From the NCBI GenBank assembly GCA_965246925.1, contig OZ251994.1, positions 3,410,001-3,474,000 of the forward strand: a stretch of DNA of 64,000 nt. Direction: 5' to 3'. A model generated the notes under the pieces. It did no database searches, was not told where the DNA came from, and saw only the letters and a list, made by a program, of their open reading frames with translations. Origin of the DNA: JANPPS01 sp965246925. GTDB lineage: Bacteria; Pseudomonadota; Alphaproteobacteria; Acetobacterales; Acetobacteraceae. Below, one piece after another: positions 43,769-52,906 of this stretch (positions are counted from its first letter, which is position 1; every line of letters starts with the position of its first letter). The position numbers were made by a program, and so were the translations under genes.

Positions 43769-44643
43769 GGACCGTCGCGGCGGGCGATCTGCTGGCGGCC
43801 TACCAGGAGCATGGGCCGGCGGATGGCTGGCCGGTGATCCTGCTGCATGGGTTTCCGTATGATATCCGGTGCTACGACGCGGTCGCGCCGGTGCTGGCCG
43901 GGCAGGGGGCGCGGGTGATCGTGCCCTATTTGCGCGGCTATGGGCCGACCCGCTTCCGCGACCCGGCCACGCCCCGGTCCGGACAGCAGGCGGCGCTGGG
44001 GCAGGATCTCCTAAAGCTGATGGACGCGCTAGCGGTGCCGCGCGCCGTGCTGGCCGGGTATGATTGGGGTGGACGGGCGGCCTGCATCGTCGCGGCGCTG
44101 TGGCCGGAGCGGGCGTGCGGCCTCGTGTCGCAGAACGGCTACAACATCCAGGACATCGCCGGATCGGCCAAGCCGCTGCCGCCCGAGGCCGAACGGCGCT
44201 ACTGGTATCAATACTATTTGCATTCCGAGCGTGGGCGCGCCGGGCTGACGCAGCACCGGGACGCGTTCTGCCGGCTGCTGTGGCAGCTCTGGTCGCCGGA
44301 ATGGCAATTTACGGACGGCGATTTTAACCGCACGGCTGAAAGCTTTACCAATCCGGATTTCGTCGATGTCGTCGTGCACTCCTATCGGCACCGGTTCGGC
44401 CTGGTGCCCGGCGACCCGGCGCTCGACGGGATCGAGCGGCAGCTGGCCGGTCAGCCCGACATAATCGTGCCTACAATCACGCTGGACGGCGAGTCGGACG
44501 GGGTGATCGCCGCCGCTGGTGGCTCGCACGCCAAGCATTTTACCGGGTGGTATCGGCACCGGACCGTGCCGGGTGGCGGCCATAATCTGCCGCAGGAGTG
44601 TCCGGACGCGTTTGTTCAAGCCGTGCTGGATGTCCGTGGTTAG
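43765..44643 (+). CDS. Alpha/beta-hydrolase with Asp nucleophile
   Basis: A 292-residue hydrolase. The oxyanion loop ILLHGFPYDIRCYDAV, nucleophile elbow AGYDWGGRAACIVA (Asp in place of Ser) and C-terminal His in PGGGHNLPQECPDAF place it with epoxide hydrolases and haloalkane or haloacetate dehalogenases. The halide-stabilising residues cannot be assigned with certainty. It starts with TTG overlapping the DUF1244 stop. Confidence 0.88.
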   Translation: MRTVAAGDLLAAYQEHGPADGWPVILLHGFPYDIRCYDAVAPVLAGQGARVIVPYLRGYGPTRFRDPATPRSGQQAALGQDLLKLMDALAVPRAVLAGYDWGGRAACIVAALWPERACGLVSQNGYNIQDIAGSAKPLPPEAERRYWYQYYLHSERGRAGLTQHRDAFCRLLWQLWSPEWQFTDGDFNRTAESFTNPDFVDVVVHSYRHRFGLVPGDPALDGIERQLAGQPDIIVPTITLDGESDGVIAAAGGSHAKHFTGWYRHRTVPGGGHNLPQECPDAFVQAVLDVRG

Positions 44644-44699
44644 CGCTGGACAGGATGGGCCCCCGCGGCTACTCCGCCCGTCTGACGGAAGGACGCACC

Positions 44700-45005
44700 A
44701 TGGCGCTCGAGGACACCGACACGCTGGATCACGACGTGCTGGATGAGAAGGGCGCGGCCAAGAACGCCAAGACTGGTGGCATCGCCGCCGACCGCCTTCG
44801 CAGCCTGATCGAACGGATCGAGCGGCTGGAAGAAGAGCGGAAGGCGTTGGGGTCCGACATCAAGGACATCTATGCCGAGGCGAAGTCCGCCGGGTTCGAC
44901 GTCAAAGTCATCCGGCAGCTGATCCGCATCCGCAAGCAGGACGCGGCTGACGTTACGGAACAGGAGACGCTGCTGGACGTGTATCGGCGCGCGCTGGGGA
45001 TGTAA
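44700..45005 (+). CDS. gapR: GapR-family nucleoid protein (DUF2312)
   Basis: A 101-residue DUF2312 protein. The conserved core is GIAADRLRSLIERIERLEEE, then EAKSAGFDVKVIRQLIRIRK, which make the dimer coiled coil and the DNA-clamping helices. In Caulobacter GapR binds overtwisted, AT-rich DNA ahead of replication and transcription and helps topoisomerases. The acidic first 25 residues are an extension before the core. The ATG at 44700 follows GGAAGGA. Confidence 0.92.
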   Translation: MALEDTDTLDHDVLDEKGAAKNAKTGGIAADRLRSLIERIERLEEERKALGSDIKDIYAEAKSAGFDVKVIRQLIRIRKQDAADVTEQETLLDVYRRALGM

Positions 45006-45079
45006 TCAGGTCACCGGCGGCGCTTGCCCCCTGCGCGTGACGCCCTACGTTGGGGCTTACGCTTAAGGATTATGCGCCC

Positions 45080-46861
45080 ATGCCTGACGGACACGCCGCC
45101 CCCCTGACCGAGTTGCCGAGCTGGGATCTGACTGACCTGTATCCGGCGCCGAACGGGCCGGAGATAGAGGCGGATTTCGCCCGCGCCGCGGCGGACGCGA
45201 AGGCGTTCCAGGCGAAGTACGCCGGCACGCTCATCAGCCTGACCGGCGCGGCGCTGGCGCAGGCGTTGGCCGAATACGAGAAGATCGAGGAGACGCTGGG
45301 GCGGCTGGCCAGCTACGCCCAGCTGCAGTTCAGCCAGGACAGCAATGACCCGGTGATCGGGCAGTTCTACCAATCCGTGAGCGAGAGGGTGACCGTCATC
45401 AGCTCCGACCTGATCTTCCTCGGGCTCGAGCTGAACCGGATCGACGATGCGGTGCTGGAGGCCAAGCTCGCCGACCCGGCGCTTTCCCGCTACCGCCCGT
45501 TCCTCCGCGACCTCCGCGTGTTCCGCCCGCATCAGCTGTCGGACGAGGTGGAGAAGCTGCTGCATGAGAAGGAGGTCACCGGGCGGAGTGCCTGGAGCCG
45601 GCTGTTCGACGAGACCATTGCCGGGATGCGCGTGCCGGTGCGGGGCGAGGAGCTGACGGTCAGCGCGGCGCTGAACAAGTTGTCCGACCGAGACCGGGAC
45701 ATCAGGCGGGACGCGGCGGCGGGGATCGGGGAGGCGTTCCAGAAGAACGTGCGCCTGTTCTCGTTGGTCACCAATACGCTGGCCAAGGACAAGGAAATCT
45801 CGGATAGCTGGCGCAACTATTCGCGCCCGACCAGCAGCCGGAACCGGTCCAATATGGTCGAGGATGAGGTCGTGGATGCGCTCAGCACCGCGGTGTCCGA
45901 GAACTATGCCCGGCTGTCCCACCGGTATTACACGCTGAAGGCGCGCTGGCTCGGCCTTGAGAAGCTTCAGCATTGGGACCGCAACGCGCCGCTGCCGGAC
46001 GATCTGGATGGGGAGATCGCGTGGGAGGATGCGCGGGACCGCGTGCTGTCGGCCTATGCCGGGTTCTCGCCGGAGCTGGCGTCAATCGGGCGGCGGTTCT
46101 TCGACAAGCCGTGGATCGACGCTACGCTGCGGCCCGGCAAGTCCGGGGGGGCGTTCGCGCACCCGACGGTGCCCAGCGTGCATCCGTATCTGCTGGTGAA
46201 CTACCACGGCAAGACGCGGGACGTGATGACGCTTGCGCATGAATTGGGCCATGGCGTGCATCAGATCATGGCCGCCGGGCAGGGGTATCTGATGTCCGGC
46301 ACGCCGCTCACCCTGGCCGAGACCGCCAGCGTGTTTGGTGAGATGATGACGTTCCGTGCGCTGCTGGACGCGGAGACCGATCCGAAGCGGCGCCGGGTCA
46401 TGCTGGCGTCCAAGGTGGAGGACATGCTGAACACCGTCGTGCGGCAGACGGCGTTCTATCAGTTCGAGACGCTGTTGCATGATGCCCGGCGCAAGGGTGA
46501 GCTGACGGCAGAGCAGATCGGCGATCTGTGGATGCAGGTGCAGACCAGCAGCCTGGGCCCGGCCTTCGACTTTACGCCGGATTACCGGGTGTATTGGGCG
46601 TATATCCCGCATTTCATCCACTCGCCATTCTATGTCTATGCCTATGCCTTCGGAGACTGCTTGGTGAACGCGTTGTATGCCGAGTTCCAGGGCGGGCATC
46701 CCGGGTTCGAGCAGAAATACCTCGACATGCTGCGGGCCGGCGGCACGAAGCGGCATAAGGAGTTGCTGGCCCCGTTCGGCCTCGATGCGTCCGACCCGGC
46801 GTTCTGGCGCCGCGGCCTCGATATCATCGGCGGCTTCATCGATGAGCTGGAAGGCGCGTAA
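45080..46861 (+). CDS. M3-family oligoendopeptidase (PepF type)
   Basis: A 593-residue zinc oligopeptidase, cytoplasmic because no signal peptide is present. The zinc site is TLAHELGHGVHQIMA (HExxH), with the third ligand Glu in the following LTLAETASVFGEMM. TSRNRSNMVEDEVVDAL and the C-terminal YVYAYAFGDCLVNALYAEF fit the PepF group. The ATG at 45080 gives the usual short N-terminus. It overlaps the following kinase-like gene by one base. Confidence 0.93.
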   Translation: MPDGHAAPLTELPSWDLTDLYPAPNGPEIEADFARAAADAKAFQAKYAGTLISLTGAALAQALAEYEKIEETLGRLASYAQLQFSQDSNDPVIGQFYQSVSERVTVISSDLIFLGLELNRIDDAVLEAKLADPALSRYRPFLRDLRVFRPHQLSDEVEKLLHEKEVTGRSAWSRLFDETIAGMRVPVRGEELTVSAALNKLSDRDRDIRRDAAAGIGEAFQKNVRLFSLVTNTLAKDKEISDSWRNYSRPTSSRNRSNMVEDEVVDALSTAVSENYARLSHRYYTLKARWLGLEKLQHWDRNAPLPDDLDGEIAWEDARDRVLSAYAGFSPELASIGRRFFDKPWIDATLRPGKSGGAFAHPTVPSVHPYLLVNYHGKTRDVMTLAHELGHGVHQIMAAGQGYLMSGTPLTLAETASVFGEMMTFRALLDAETDPKRRRVMLASKVEDMLNTVVRQTAFYQFETLLHDARRKGELTAEQIGDLWMQVQTSSLGPAFDFTPDYRVYWAYIPHFIHSPFYVYAYAFGDCLVNALYAEFQGGHPGFEQKYLDMLRAGGTKRHKELLAPFGLDASDPAFWRRGLDIIGGFIDELEGA

Positions 46862-48213
46862 TGTCAGACCTGAACCGCCCGAATTTCCTGGGTGAGATGA
46901 AGCGCTTCGCCCGCACGTCGGGTGCGGTGGGCGGGATCGCGGCGCGCGTCGCCGGCGCCCGGGTGTTCGGCATCAAGAGCGGGCGCGGCGCGCATGCCGA
47001 GGACCTGAAGGCCATACTCGGCGGGCTGAAGGGTCCGTTGATGAAGGTGGCGCAAATCCTGTCCACGATTCCGGACGCGTTGCCGCCCGAATATGCCGAG
47101 GAATTGGCGCAGTTGCAGGCCAACGCGCCGCCGATGGGCTGGTCGTTCGTGCGGCGGCGGATGGCGGGGGAGCTGGGCACGGATTGGCAGTCCAAGTTCA
47201 CGAGCTTCGGCCAGGAGGCTGCGGCCGCGGCGAGCCTGGGGCAGGTGCACCGGGCGACGCTGCCGGACGGCACGGATGTGGCGTGCAAGCTGCAATATCC
47301 GGATATGCCCAGCATCGTGGATGCCGATCTGAAGCAGCTGCGTCTGGCGATGAACCTCTATCAACGCATGGACAGCGCCATCCAAGGGGCTGACATCTAT
47401 GCAGAGATCGCCGAGCGGCTGCGCGAGGAGCTGGATTACCTGCGGGAGGCCGCGCAAATGCGGCTGTATCACGCGATGCTGGACGGGGACGAGCTGATCA
47501 CCGTGCCGACGCCGATCGAGGGGTATTGCACCAACCGCCTGCTGACGATGACATGGCTGAACGGACGGTCGCTGCAGAGCCTGATTGACGAGAAGCCGCC
47601 GCTCGAGACCCGCAACCGTATCGCCCGGGCGCTATTCCATGCCTGGTATGTTCCGTTCTACCAATACGGCGTCATCCATGGCGATCCGCATATGGGCAAT
47701 TATCAGGTACGGGACGATTTCGGGCTGAATTTGCTCGACTTCGGCGCGATCCGCGTGTTCCCGCCGCGCTTCGTGGGCGGGGTCATCAGCCTGTACGAGG
47801 CGATCCGCGACCAGGATAACGAGAAGGCTCGGCACGCCTATGAGGGCTGGGGCTTCGACCATCTGTCGAACGAGCAGATGGAGATCCTGAACCAATGGGC
47901 GGCGTTCGTCTATGAGCCGCTGCTGTCCGACCGCGTGCGGCGGATCCAGGAGAACGGCGACAGTCAATACGGCCGCTCGGTCGTGGAGAAGGTGCATGCA
48001 GGCCTGCAGCAGACCGGGGGGGTGAAGCCGCCGCGGGAGTTCGTGCTGATGGACCGCTCCGCCATCGGCCTCGGCAGCGTGTTCCTGCGCTTGGGCGCCG
48101 AGCTGAACTGGAGCCAGATGTTTCAGGAGATGATCGAGGGCTTCGACACCGAAAAAGTGGCAAGCCGGCAGGCCGCAGCGTTGACCGCGGCGAAGGTGCC
48201 GGGGACGCTTTAA
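46861..48213 (+). CDS. ABC1/UbiB-family atypical kinase
   Basis: A 450-residue UbiB/ADCK-like protein; the family supports ubiquinone synthesis. The N-terminal extension has LMKVAQILSTIPDALPPEYA, where the usual KxGQ motif reads KVAQ. The Ala-rich nucleotide loop is AAAASLGQVHRATL, the catalytic loop HGDPHMGNYQV and the metal-binding motif LLDFGAIRVF. It has no C-terminal membrane segments, unlike E. coli UbiB, so it may be a soluble branch. It probably acts on quinone or lipid metabolism, in keeping with the respiratory genes nearby. Confidence 0.88.
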   Translation: MSDLNRPNFLGEMKRFARTSGAVGGIAARVAGARVFGIKSGRGAHAEDLKAILGGLKGPLMKVAQILSTIPDALPPEYAEELAQLQANAPPMGWSFVRRRMAGELGTDWQSKFTSFGQEAAAAASLGQVHRATLPDGTDVACKLQYPDMPSIVDADLKQLRLAMNLYQRMDSAIQGADIYAEIAERLREELDYLREAAQMRLYHAMLDGDELITVPTPIEGYCTNRLLTMTWLNGRSLQSLIDEKPPLETRNRIARALFHAWYVPFYQYGVIHGDPHMGNYQVRDDFGLNLLDFGAIRVFPPRFVGGVISLYEAIRDQDNEKARHAYEGWGFDHLSNEQMEILNQWAAFVYEPLLSDRVRRIQENGDSQYGRSVVEKVHAGLQQTGGVKPPREFVLMDRSAIGLGSVFLRLGAELNWSQMFQEMIEGFDTEKVASRQAAALTAAKVPGTL

Positions 48214-48303
48214 GCCGGCCAGGCGTTTTTTTCCGCCCGGACCACTTGCGCGGAAATGCTGCAACCGCGCATTGTGTCATTCTTCTGAGCGGGGATGGGA
48301 TGC

Positions 48304-49443
48304 ATGCGCCTTGCGGTGCTGAAGGAACGTGCGGCGGCCGAGGCCCGCGTGGCGGCCACGCCGGATACGGTGAAGAAGCTGGTGGCCCTCGGGCTCACGG
48401 TCGCGATCGAGTCGGGCGCTGGCCTGGCGAGCTCCGTGTCGGACGGGGACTACACGGCCGCCGGGGCGGAGATCGCGCCGGACGCGGCGGGTGCGCTGGC
48501 CGGGGCCGGTGTTGTATTCGCGGTCGGTATGCCGCCCGATGACGTCCGGGCGCACATTCCCCGCGGCGCCCTTCTGGTCTGCACGTCAGGCTCTACCGGG
48601 CAGGCCGATCTGGTGGCCGGGCTGGCCGCGGCGGGGATCGACGTCGCCGCCATGGAGCTGCTGCCGCGCATCACGCGGGCGCAGAGCATGGATATTCTCA
48701 GCAGCCAGGCGAACCTCGCCGGCTACCGCGCTGTGATCGAAGGGGCCGGCGCGTTCGACCGCGGGTTTCCGATGATGATGACCGCGGCCGGCACGGTGCC
48801 GCCGGCGCGCGTGTTCGTGATCGGGGCCGGTGTCGCGGGGCTGCAGGCCATCGCCACGGCCCGGCGCCTGGGCGCGATCGTGTCCGCCACCGACGTGCGC
48901 CCGGCCGCCAAGGAGGAGATCAAGTCGCTCGGTGCCGCTTATGTCGGCGTGGAGGATGCGGAGACCGCCGGGCAGACCGGGGCGTATGCCAAGGAGATGT
49001 CCGACGCGTTCCGGCAGAAGCAGGCCGAGTTGATGGCCACGACCGTCGCCAAGAACGACCTGGTGATCTGCACCGCGCTGGTGCAGGGGCGGAAGGCGCC
49101 GGTGATCGTGTCGCAGGCGATGGTCGATAGCATGAAGTCCGGCAGCATCATCGTGGACCTCGCGGCCGAGAACGGCGGCAATTGCGCAGCGACCGTGCCG
49201 GGTCAGGAGATCATGACCCCGAATGGCGTGAAGGTGCTAGGCTGGAGCAATTGGTCCGCCCGCATTCCGGTGGCGGCCAGCCAGCTCTATGCGCGTAACC
49301 TGCTGACGTTTCTTACGACTTTTTGGGACAAGGACGGCAAGAAGCCGGCGCTGCCGGAGACGGACGACATCGTCCGCGGCGTCATGCTGACCCGGGGCGG
49401 GCACGTGGTGCACGCCAATTTCCAGCCCGCCCAAGCCGCCTAG
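48304..49443 (+). CDS. pntAA: NAD(P) transhydrogenase subunit alpha 1 (NAD-binding)
   Basis: A 379-residue peripheral NAD(H)-binding component (dI). RLAVLKERAAAEARVAATPD, the nucleotide loop VFVIGAGVAGLQAIATARRL and the RQKQAELMATTVAKNDLVI mobile-loop region are typical. GGGGATGGGA just before the ATG at 48304 supports this start over one three codons earlier. The enzyme is split in three genes here, the alphaproteobacterial pattern, and couples proton import to NADPH formation. Confidence 0.94.
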   Translation: MRLAVLKERAAAEARVAATPDTVKKLVALGLTVAIESGAGLASSVSDGDYTAAGAEIAPDAAGALAGAGVVFAVGMPPDDVRAHIPRGALLVCTSGSTGQADLVAGLAAAGIDVAAMELLPRITRAQSMDILSSQANLAGYRAVIEGAGAFDRGFPMMMTAAGTVPPARVFVIGAGVAGLQAIATARRLGAIVSATDVRPAAKEEIKSLGAAYVGVEDAETAGQTGAYAKEMSDAFRQKQAELMATTVAKNDLVICTALVQGRKAPVIVSQAMVDSMKSGSIIVDLAAENGGNCAATVPGQEIMTPNGVKVLGWSNWSARIPVAASQLYARNLLTFLTTFWDKDGKKPALPETDDIVRGVMLTRGGHVVHANFQPAQAA

Positions 49444-49455
49444 ACGGAGCGTATC

Positions 49456-49881
49456 ATGAATCCGAATACCTATGCGGACGAAGCCGCCCGCCTCGCAGAG
49501 CGTGCGGCCGCCCTGTCCGACCATCTCCGCGCGGCAGGTGTGTCCGCGGTGCAGTCGATCGAGCCGGTGGCGACCGTCGTGCAGCCGTTCATCTTCCTGC
49601 TGGCCGTGTTCCTGATGGCATGCTTCGTCGGCTATTACGTGGTGTGGAACGTCACCCCGGCGCTGCATTCGCCGCTGATGGGCGTGACCAACGCGATCTC
49701 CTCCGTAATCGTCGTGGGTGCGATGCTGGCGGTGGGGCTATCGGACGAGCTTTGGGCGCGGGCGTTCGGGTTCCTGGCCGTGCTGCTAGCGAGCGTCAAT
49801 ATATTCGGCGGCTTCACGGTCACCCAGCGCATGCTGGCCATGTTCCAAACCAATAAGAAACCGGCGAAGGCGAAGCACTGA
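49456..49881 (+). CDS. pntAB: NAD(P) transhydrogenase subunit alpha 2 (membrane)
   Basis: A 141-residue protein with about three to four membrane segments (VVQPFIFLLAVFLMACFVGY, TNAISSVIVVGAMLAVGLS, WARAFGFLAVLLASVNIFGG). It corresponds to the C-terminal membrane part of E. coli PntA. GGFTVTQRMLAMF is the conserved end. It lies 12 bases after pntAA and 1 base before pntB. Confidence 0.93.
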   Translation: MNPNTYADEAARLAERAAALSDHLRAAGVSAVQSIEPVATVVQPFIFLLAVFLMACFVGYYVVWNVTPALHSPLMGVTNAISSVIVVGAMLAVGLSDELWARAFGFLAVLLASVNIFGGFTVTQRMLAMFQTNKKPAKAKH

Positions 49882-49882
49882 C

Positions 49883-51286
49883 ATGAGCGCGTCTCTGACC
49901 TCACTGTGCTACCTCGTCGCGGCCGTGCTGTTCATCTTGGCGCTGCGCGGCCTGTCCAATCCCACGACTTCGCGTCAGGGCAATCAGTTCGGCATGATCG
50001 GCATGGGCATCGCCGTGCTGGCGACGCTGGCACAGCACGGCATGTCCGTCAGCGGCTTCGTGCTGATCGCCATCGCGATCGCCATCGGCGGGACCGTGGG
50101 CGTGGTCGTGGCGCGCCGCATCCAGATGACGGCGCTGCCGCAGCTGGTGGCCGCGTTCCACTCGCTGGTGGGTCTGGCCGCCGTGTTCGTGGCCGCCGCC
50201 GCGATGAATGCGCCCGTGGCGTTCGGGATCGGCGTGCCGGGGCATATCCATCGGCAATCGTTGATTGAGATGTCGCTTGGCCTGGCGATCGGCGCCATCA
50301 CTTTCTCCGGCTCGTTGATCGCGTTCGCCAAGCTGCAGGGGACGATGAAGGGGGCGCCCATCCTGTTCGCGCGCCAGCATCAGCTGAATGCCGCGCTGGG
50401 CGTCTTGTTGTTAGTGTTGATCATCGCGTTCGTCGTGACCAGTTCTCAGCCGCTGTTCTGGCTGATTGCCTTGCTGGCGCTGGGGCTTGGCTTCCTGATC
50501 ATCATCCCGATCGGCGGCGCCGACATGCCGGTCGTGGTGTCGATGCTCAACAGCTACTCCGGCTGGGCGGCGTGCGGCATCGGCTTTACTATCCAGAACC
50601 TGGCCTTGATCATCACCGGCGCCCTGGTCGGCGCGTCCGGTGCGATCCTGTCCTATATCATGTGTAAGGGCATGAACCGCAGCATCTGGAATGTGCTGCT
50701 GGGCGGCTGGGGCACCGATACCGGAGGTGCGGCGGCGGTGTCGGGCCCGGGCGGTGACCGGTCGGTCCGCGCCGGCAACGCGGACGACGCGGCGTTCATC
50801 ATGAAGAACGCGAGCAAGATCATCATCGTGCCGGGCTACGGCATGGCGGTGGCGCAGGCTCAGCATTCCTTGCGTGAGATGGCGGATATGCTGAAGAAAG
50901 AGGGGGTCGAGGTCAAATACGCCATCCATCCGGTCGCGGGACGCATGCCCGGCCATATGAACGTGCTGCTGGCCGAGGCGAACGTGCCGTATGACGAGGT
51001 GTTCGAGCTGGAGCAGATCAATAGCGAGTTCAGCACCGCCGATGTCGTGTATGTGATCGGCGCCAATGACGTGACCAACCCGGCGGCCAAGACCGACCCG
51101 AAATCGGCGATCTACGGCATGCCGATTCTGGACGTGGACAAGGCCAAGACCGTGCTGTTCATCAAGCGCAGCATGGCATCGGGCTATGCCGGCGTGGATA
51201 ACGAGCTGTTCTTCCGCCCCAACACCATGATGCTGTTCGGCGATGCGAAGAAGATGACGGAAGAGATCGTCCAGGCGTTCGACTGA
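49883..51286 (+). CDS. pntB: NAD(P) transhydrogenase subunit beta
   Basis: A 467-residue subunit. The N-terminal half has about eight to nine membrane segments forming the proton path, including NQFGMIGMGIAVLATLAQHG. The C-terminal half is the NADP(H)-binding domain with IIIVPGYGMAVAQAQHS, KYAIHPVAGRMPGHMNVLLA and VIGANDVTNPAAK. Length and motifs match the family. It ends the transhydrogenase operon. Confidence 0.95.
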   Translation: MSASLTSLCYLVAAVLFILALRGLSNPTTSRQGNQFGMIGMGIAVLATLAQHGMSVSGFVLIAIAIAIGGTVGVVVARRIQMTALPQLVAAFHSLVGLAAVFVAAAAMNAPVAFGIGVPGHIHRQSLIEMSLGLAIGAITFSGSLIAFAKLQGTMKGAPILFARQHQLNAALGVLLLVLIIAFVVTSSQPLFWLIALLALGLGFLIIIPIGGADMPVVVSMLNSYSGWAACGIGFTIQNLALIITGALVGASGAILSYIMCKGMNRSIWNVLLGGWGTDTGGAAAVSGPGGDRSVRAGNADDAAFIMKNASKIIIVPGYGMAVAQAQHSLREMADMLKKEGVEVKYAIHPVAGRMPGHMNVLLAEANVPYDEVFELEQINSEFSTADVVYVIGANDVTNPAAKTDPKSAIYGMPILDVDKAKTVLFIKRSMASGYAGVDNELFFRPNTMMLFGDAKKMTEEIVQAFD

Positions 51287-51328
51287 GCGTGGCCTTGATC
51301 CGGTGTGCTGGGGCCGCTAGGACAACCT

Positions 51329-51985
51329 ATGCCTCCATCTGAAACAGTTCTGACCCGTGATCGTCACAGCCTTGACGCCGACTCGGTCCGCGCCGCGTAT
51401 CGGCGCTGGGCCGGCGTGTATGACGCGGTGTTCGGCGGCGTGTCCGCCTTTGGCCGGCGCCGCGCGGTGGAGGCGGTGAACGCGTTGCCCGGAACGCACG
51501 TGCTTGAGGTAGGGGTCGGCACTGGCCTTGCACTGCCGCATTATACCAAGGCCAAGCGGATCACAGGCATCGATCTTTCGGCGGACATGCTGCTGCGCGC
51601 GCGGCGCCGGGTCGCGGCGGACGGGCTCGCGAACGTGGACGCGTTGCTGGAGGTGGATGCGGAGGATACCGGGTTCGAGGCCGGGCGGTTCGACATCGCG
51701 GTGGCGATGTTCGTGGCCTCGGTCGTGCCGAATCCGCGTGCGCTGCTGACGGAGATGCGCCGGGTGGTGCGTCCGGGTGGTCATTTGTTGTTCGTGAATC
51801 ATTTTGCGGCCGAGGCCGGTCCGCGCTGGTGGGCGGAGTGGGCTTTGGCCCCGTTATCGCGCAAATTGGGCTGGCATCCGGATTTCGCGCGGGATGCTTT
51901 GCTGGCGGACGCGGACCAGGCGTCGGCTCAATTTGATTCTGTGCCGCCGCTAGGCCTTTTCACCTTGGTTCGCCTGCCCAATTAG
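51329..51985 (+). CDS. pmtA: Phosphatidylethanolamine N-methyltransferase (PmtA-like)
   Basis: A 218-residue SAM methylase. The N-terminal YRRWAGVYDAVFGGVSAFGR, SAM loop HVLEVGVGTGLALPHY and VNHFAAEAGPRW resemble PmtA enzymes that convert phosphatidylethanolamine to phosphatidylcholine, a common membrane lipid in alphaproteobacteria. The related UbiE group is possible but lacks this N-terminus. AGGA precedes the ATG at 51329. Confidence 0.8.
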   Translation: MPPSETVLTRDRHSLDADSVRAAYRRWAGVYDAVFGGVSAFGRRRAVEAVNALPGTHVLEVGVGTGLALPHYTKAKRITGIDLSADMLLRARRRVAADGLANVDALLEVDAEDTGFEAGRFDIAVAMFVASVVPNPRALLTEMRRVVRPGGHLLFVNHFAAEAGPRWWAEWALAPLSRKLGWHPDFARDALLADADQASAQFDSVPPLGLFTLVRLPN

Positions 51986-52051
51986 CGTTCAGAGACGTTC
52001 GCGTGCCTTGCCCTAACGGGGGGTATTCGGTAGGTCTGCGGCGGTAGGCGG

Positions 52052-52906
52052 ATGGATAGGTCAATGCAGGTGAAGTTGCGCAATATCGCTGCGGTCGTGA
52101 GTTCGGCGGTGCTGTCCTTGGCGTCCGCGCCGGCGTTCGCGCAGGCGCCGCGGAATTGGCAGCTCGGGTTCCAGCCCGCGCACAGCCCGGTGCAGCAGGG
52201 GATTGAGGGCCTGCACTCCATGGTGCTGTGGTTGATGGCGCTGGTGACGATTTTCGTGGCGCTGCTGCTGGCCTATTGCGTGTGGCGGTTCCGCGCGTCC
52301 AAGAACCCGGTGCCGAGCCGGGTCAGCCATCATACTGCACTCGAGGTCGCCTGGACCGTGCTGCCGGTCCTGATCCTGATCGTGATCGCCATCCCGTCGT
52401 TCCGGCTGGTCTATTTCGAGGATCGGACCGAGGCCGCGGACCTCACGATCAAGGTCACCGGGCATCAATGGTACTGGCAGTATGAATACCCGGACAACGG
52501 CGACATCACGTTCAACAGCAACATGATCGCCGAAGACGAGCTGAAGCCGGGTCAGCTTCGTAACCTGGACGTGGACAATCGCGTTGTCGTGCCGGCCAAC
52601 AAGAACGTGCGTATCTTGGTCACCAGCGGCGATGTGATCCATAGCTTCTTTATCCCGTCACTGGGTGTGCAGCGCTACGCCATCCCGGGCCGCACGATCG
52701 AGACTTGGGTCAAGGTCGATGAGCCCGGCGTTTATTATGGTGAATGCAACCAGATCTGCGGCACGAACCACAGCGCCATGCCGATCTCGGTCGAGGCGTT
52801 GAGCGATAAGGACTTCGCGGCCTGGGTGGTCGCGGCCAAGACGAAATTCGCCGAGGGTGCGCCAATACCGCAGCGCCTGGCATCAGCTCCGGAGGCAGTG
52901 CGATGA
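52052..52906 (+). CDS. coxB: Cytochrome c oxidase subunit II
   Basis: A 284-residue subunit that takes electrons from cytochrome c through CuA. A signal peptide (AAVVSSAVLSLASAPAFAQA) is followed by two membrane segments. The CuA site is YYGECNQICGTNHSAMPI, and GHQWYWQYEYPD is the aromatic cytochrome-c docking patch. ATG 52052 or 52064 are both possible. The stop overlaps coxA, and the whole cluster to 57812 runs with tiny gaps. Confidence 0.96.
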   Translation: MDRSMQVKLRNIAAVVSSAVLSLASAPAFAQAPRNWQLGFQPAHSPVQQGIEGLHSMVLWLMALVTIFVALLLAYCVWRFRASKNPVPSRVSHHTALEVAWTVLPVLILIVIAIPSFRLVYFEDRTEAADLTIKVTGHQWYWQYEYPDNGDITFNSNMIAEDELKPGQLRNLDVDNRVVVPANKNVRILVTSGDVIHSFFIPSLGVQRYAIPGRTIETWVKVDEPGVYYGECNQICGTNHSAMPISVEALSDKDFAAWVVAAKTKFAEGAPIPQRLASAPEAVR

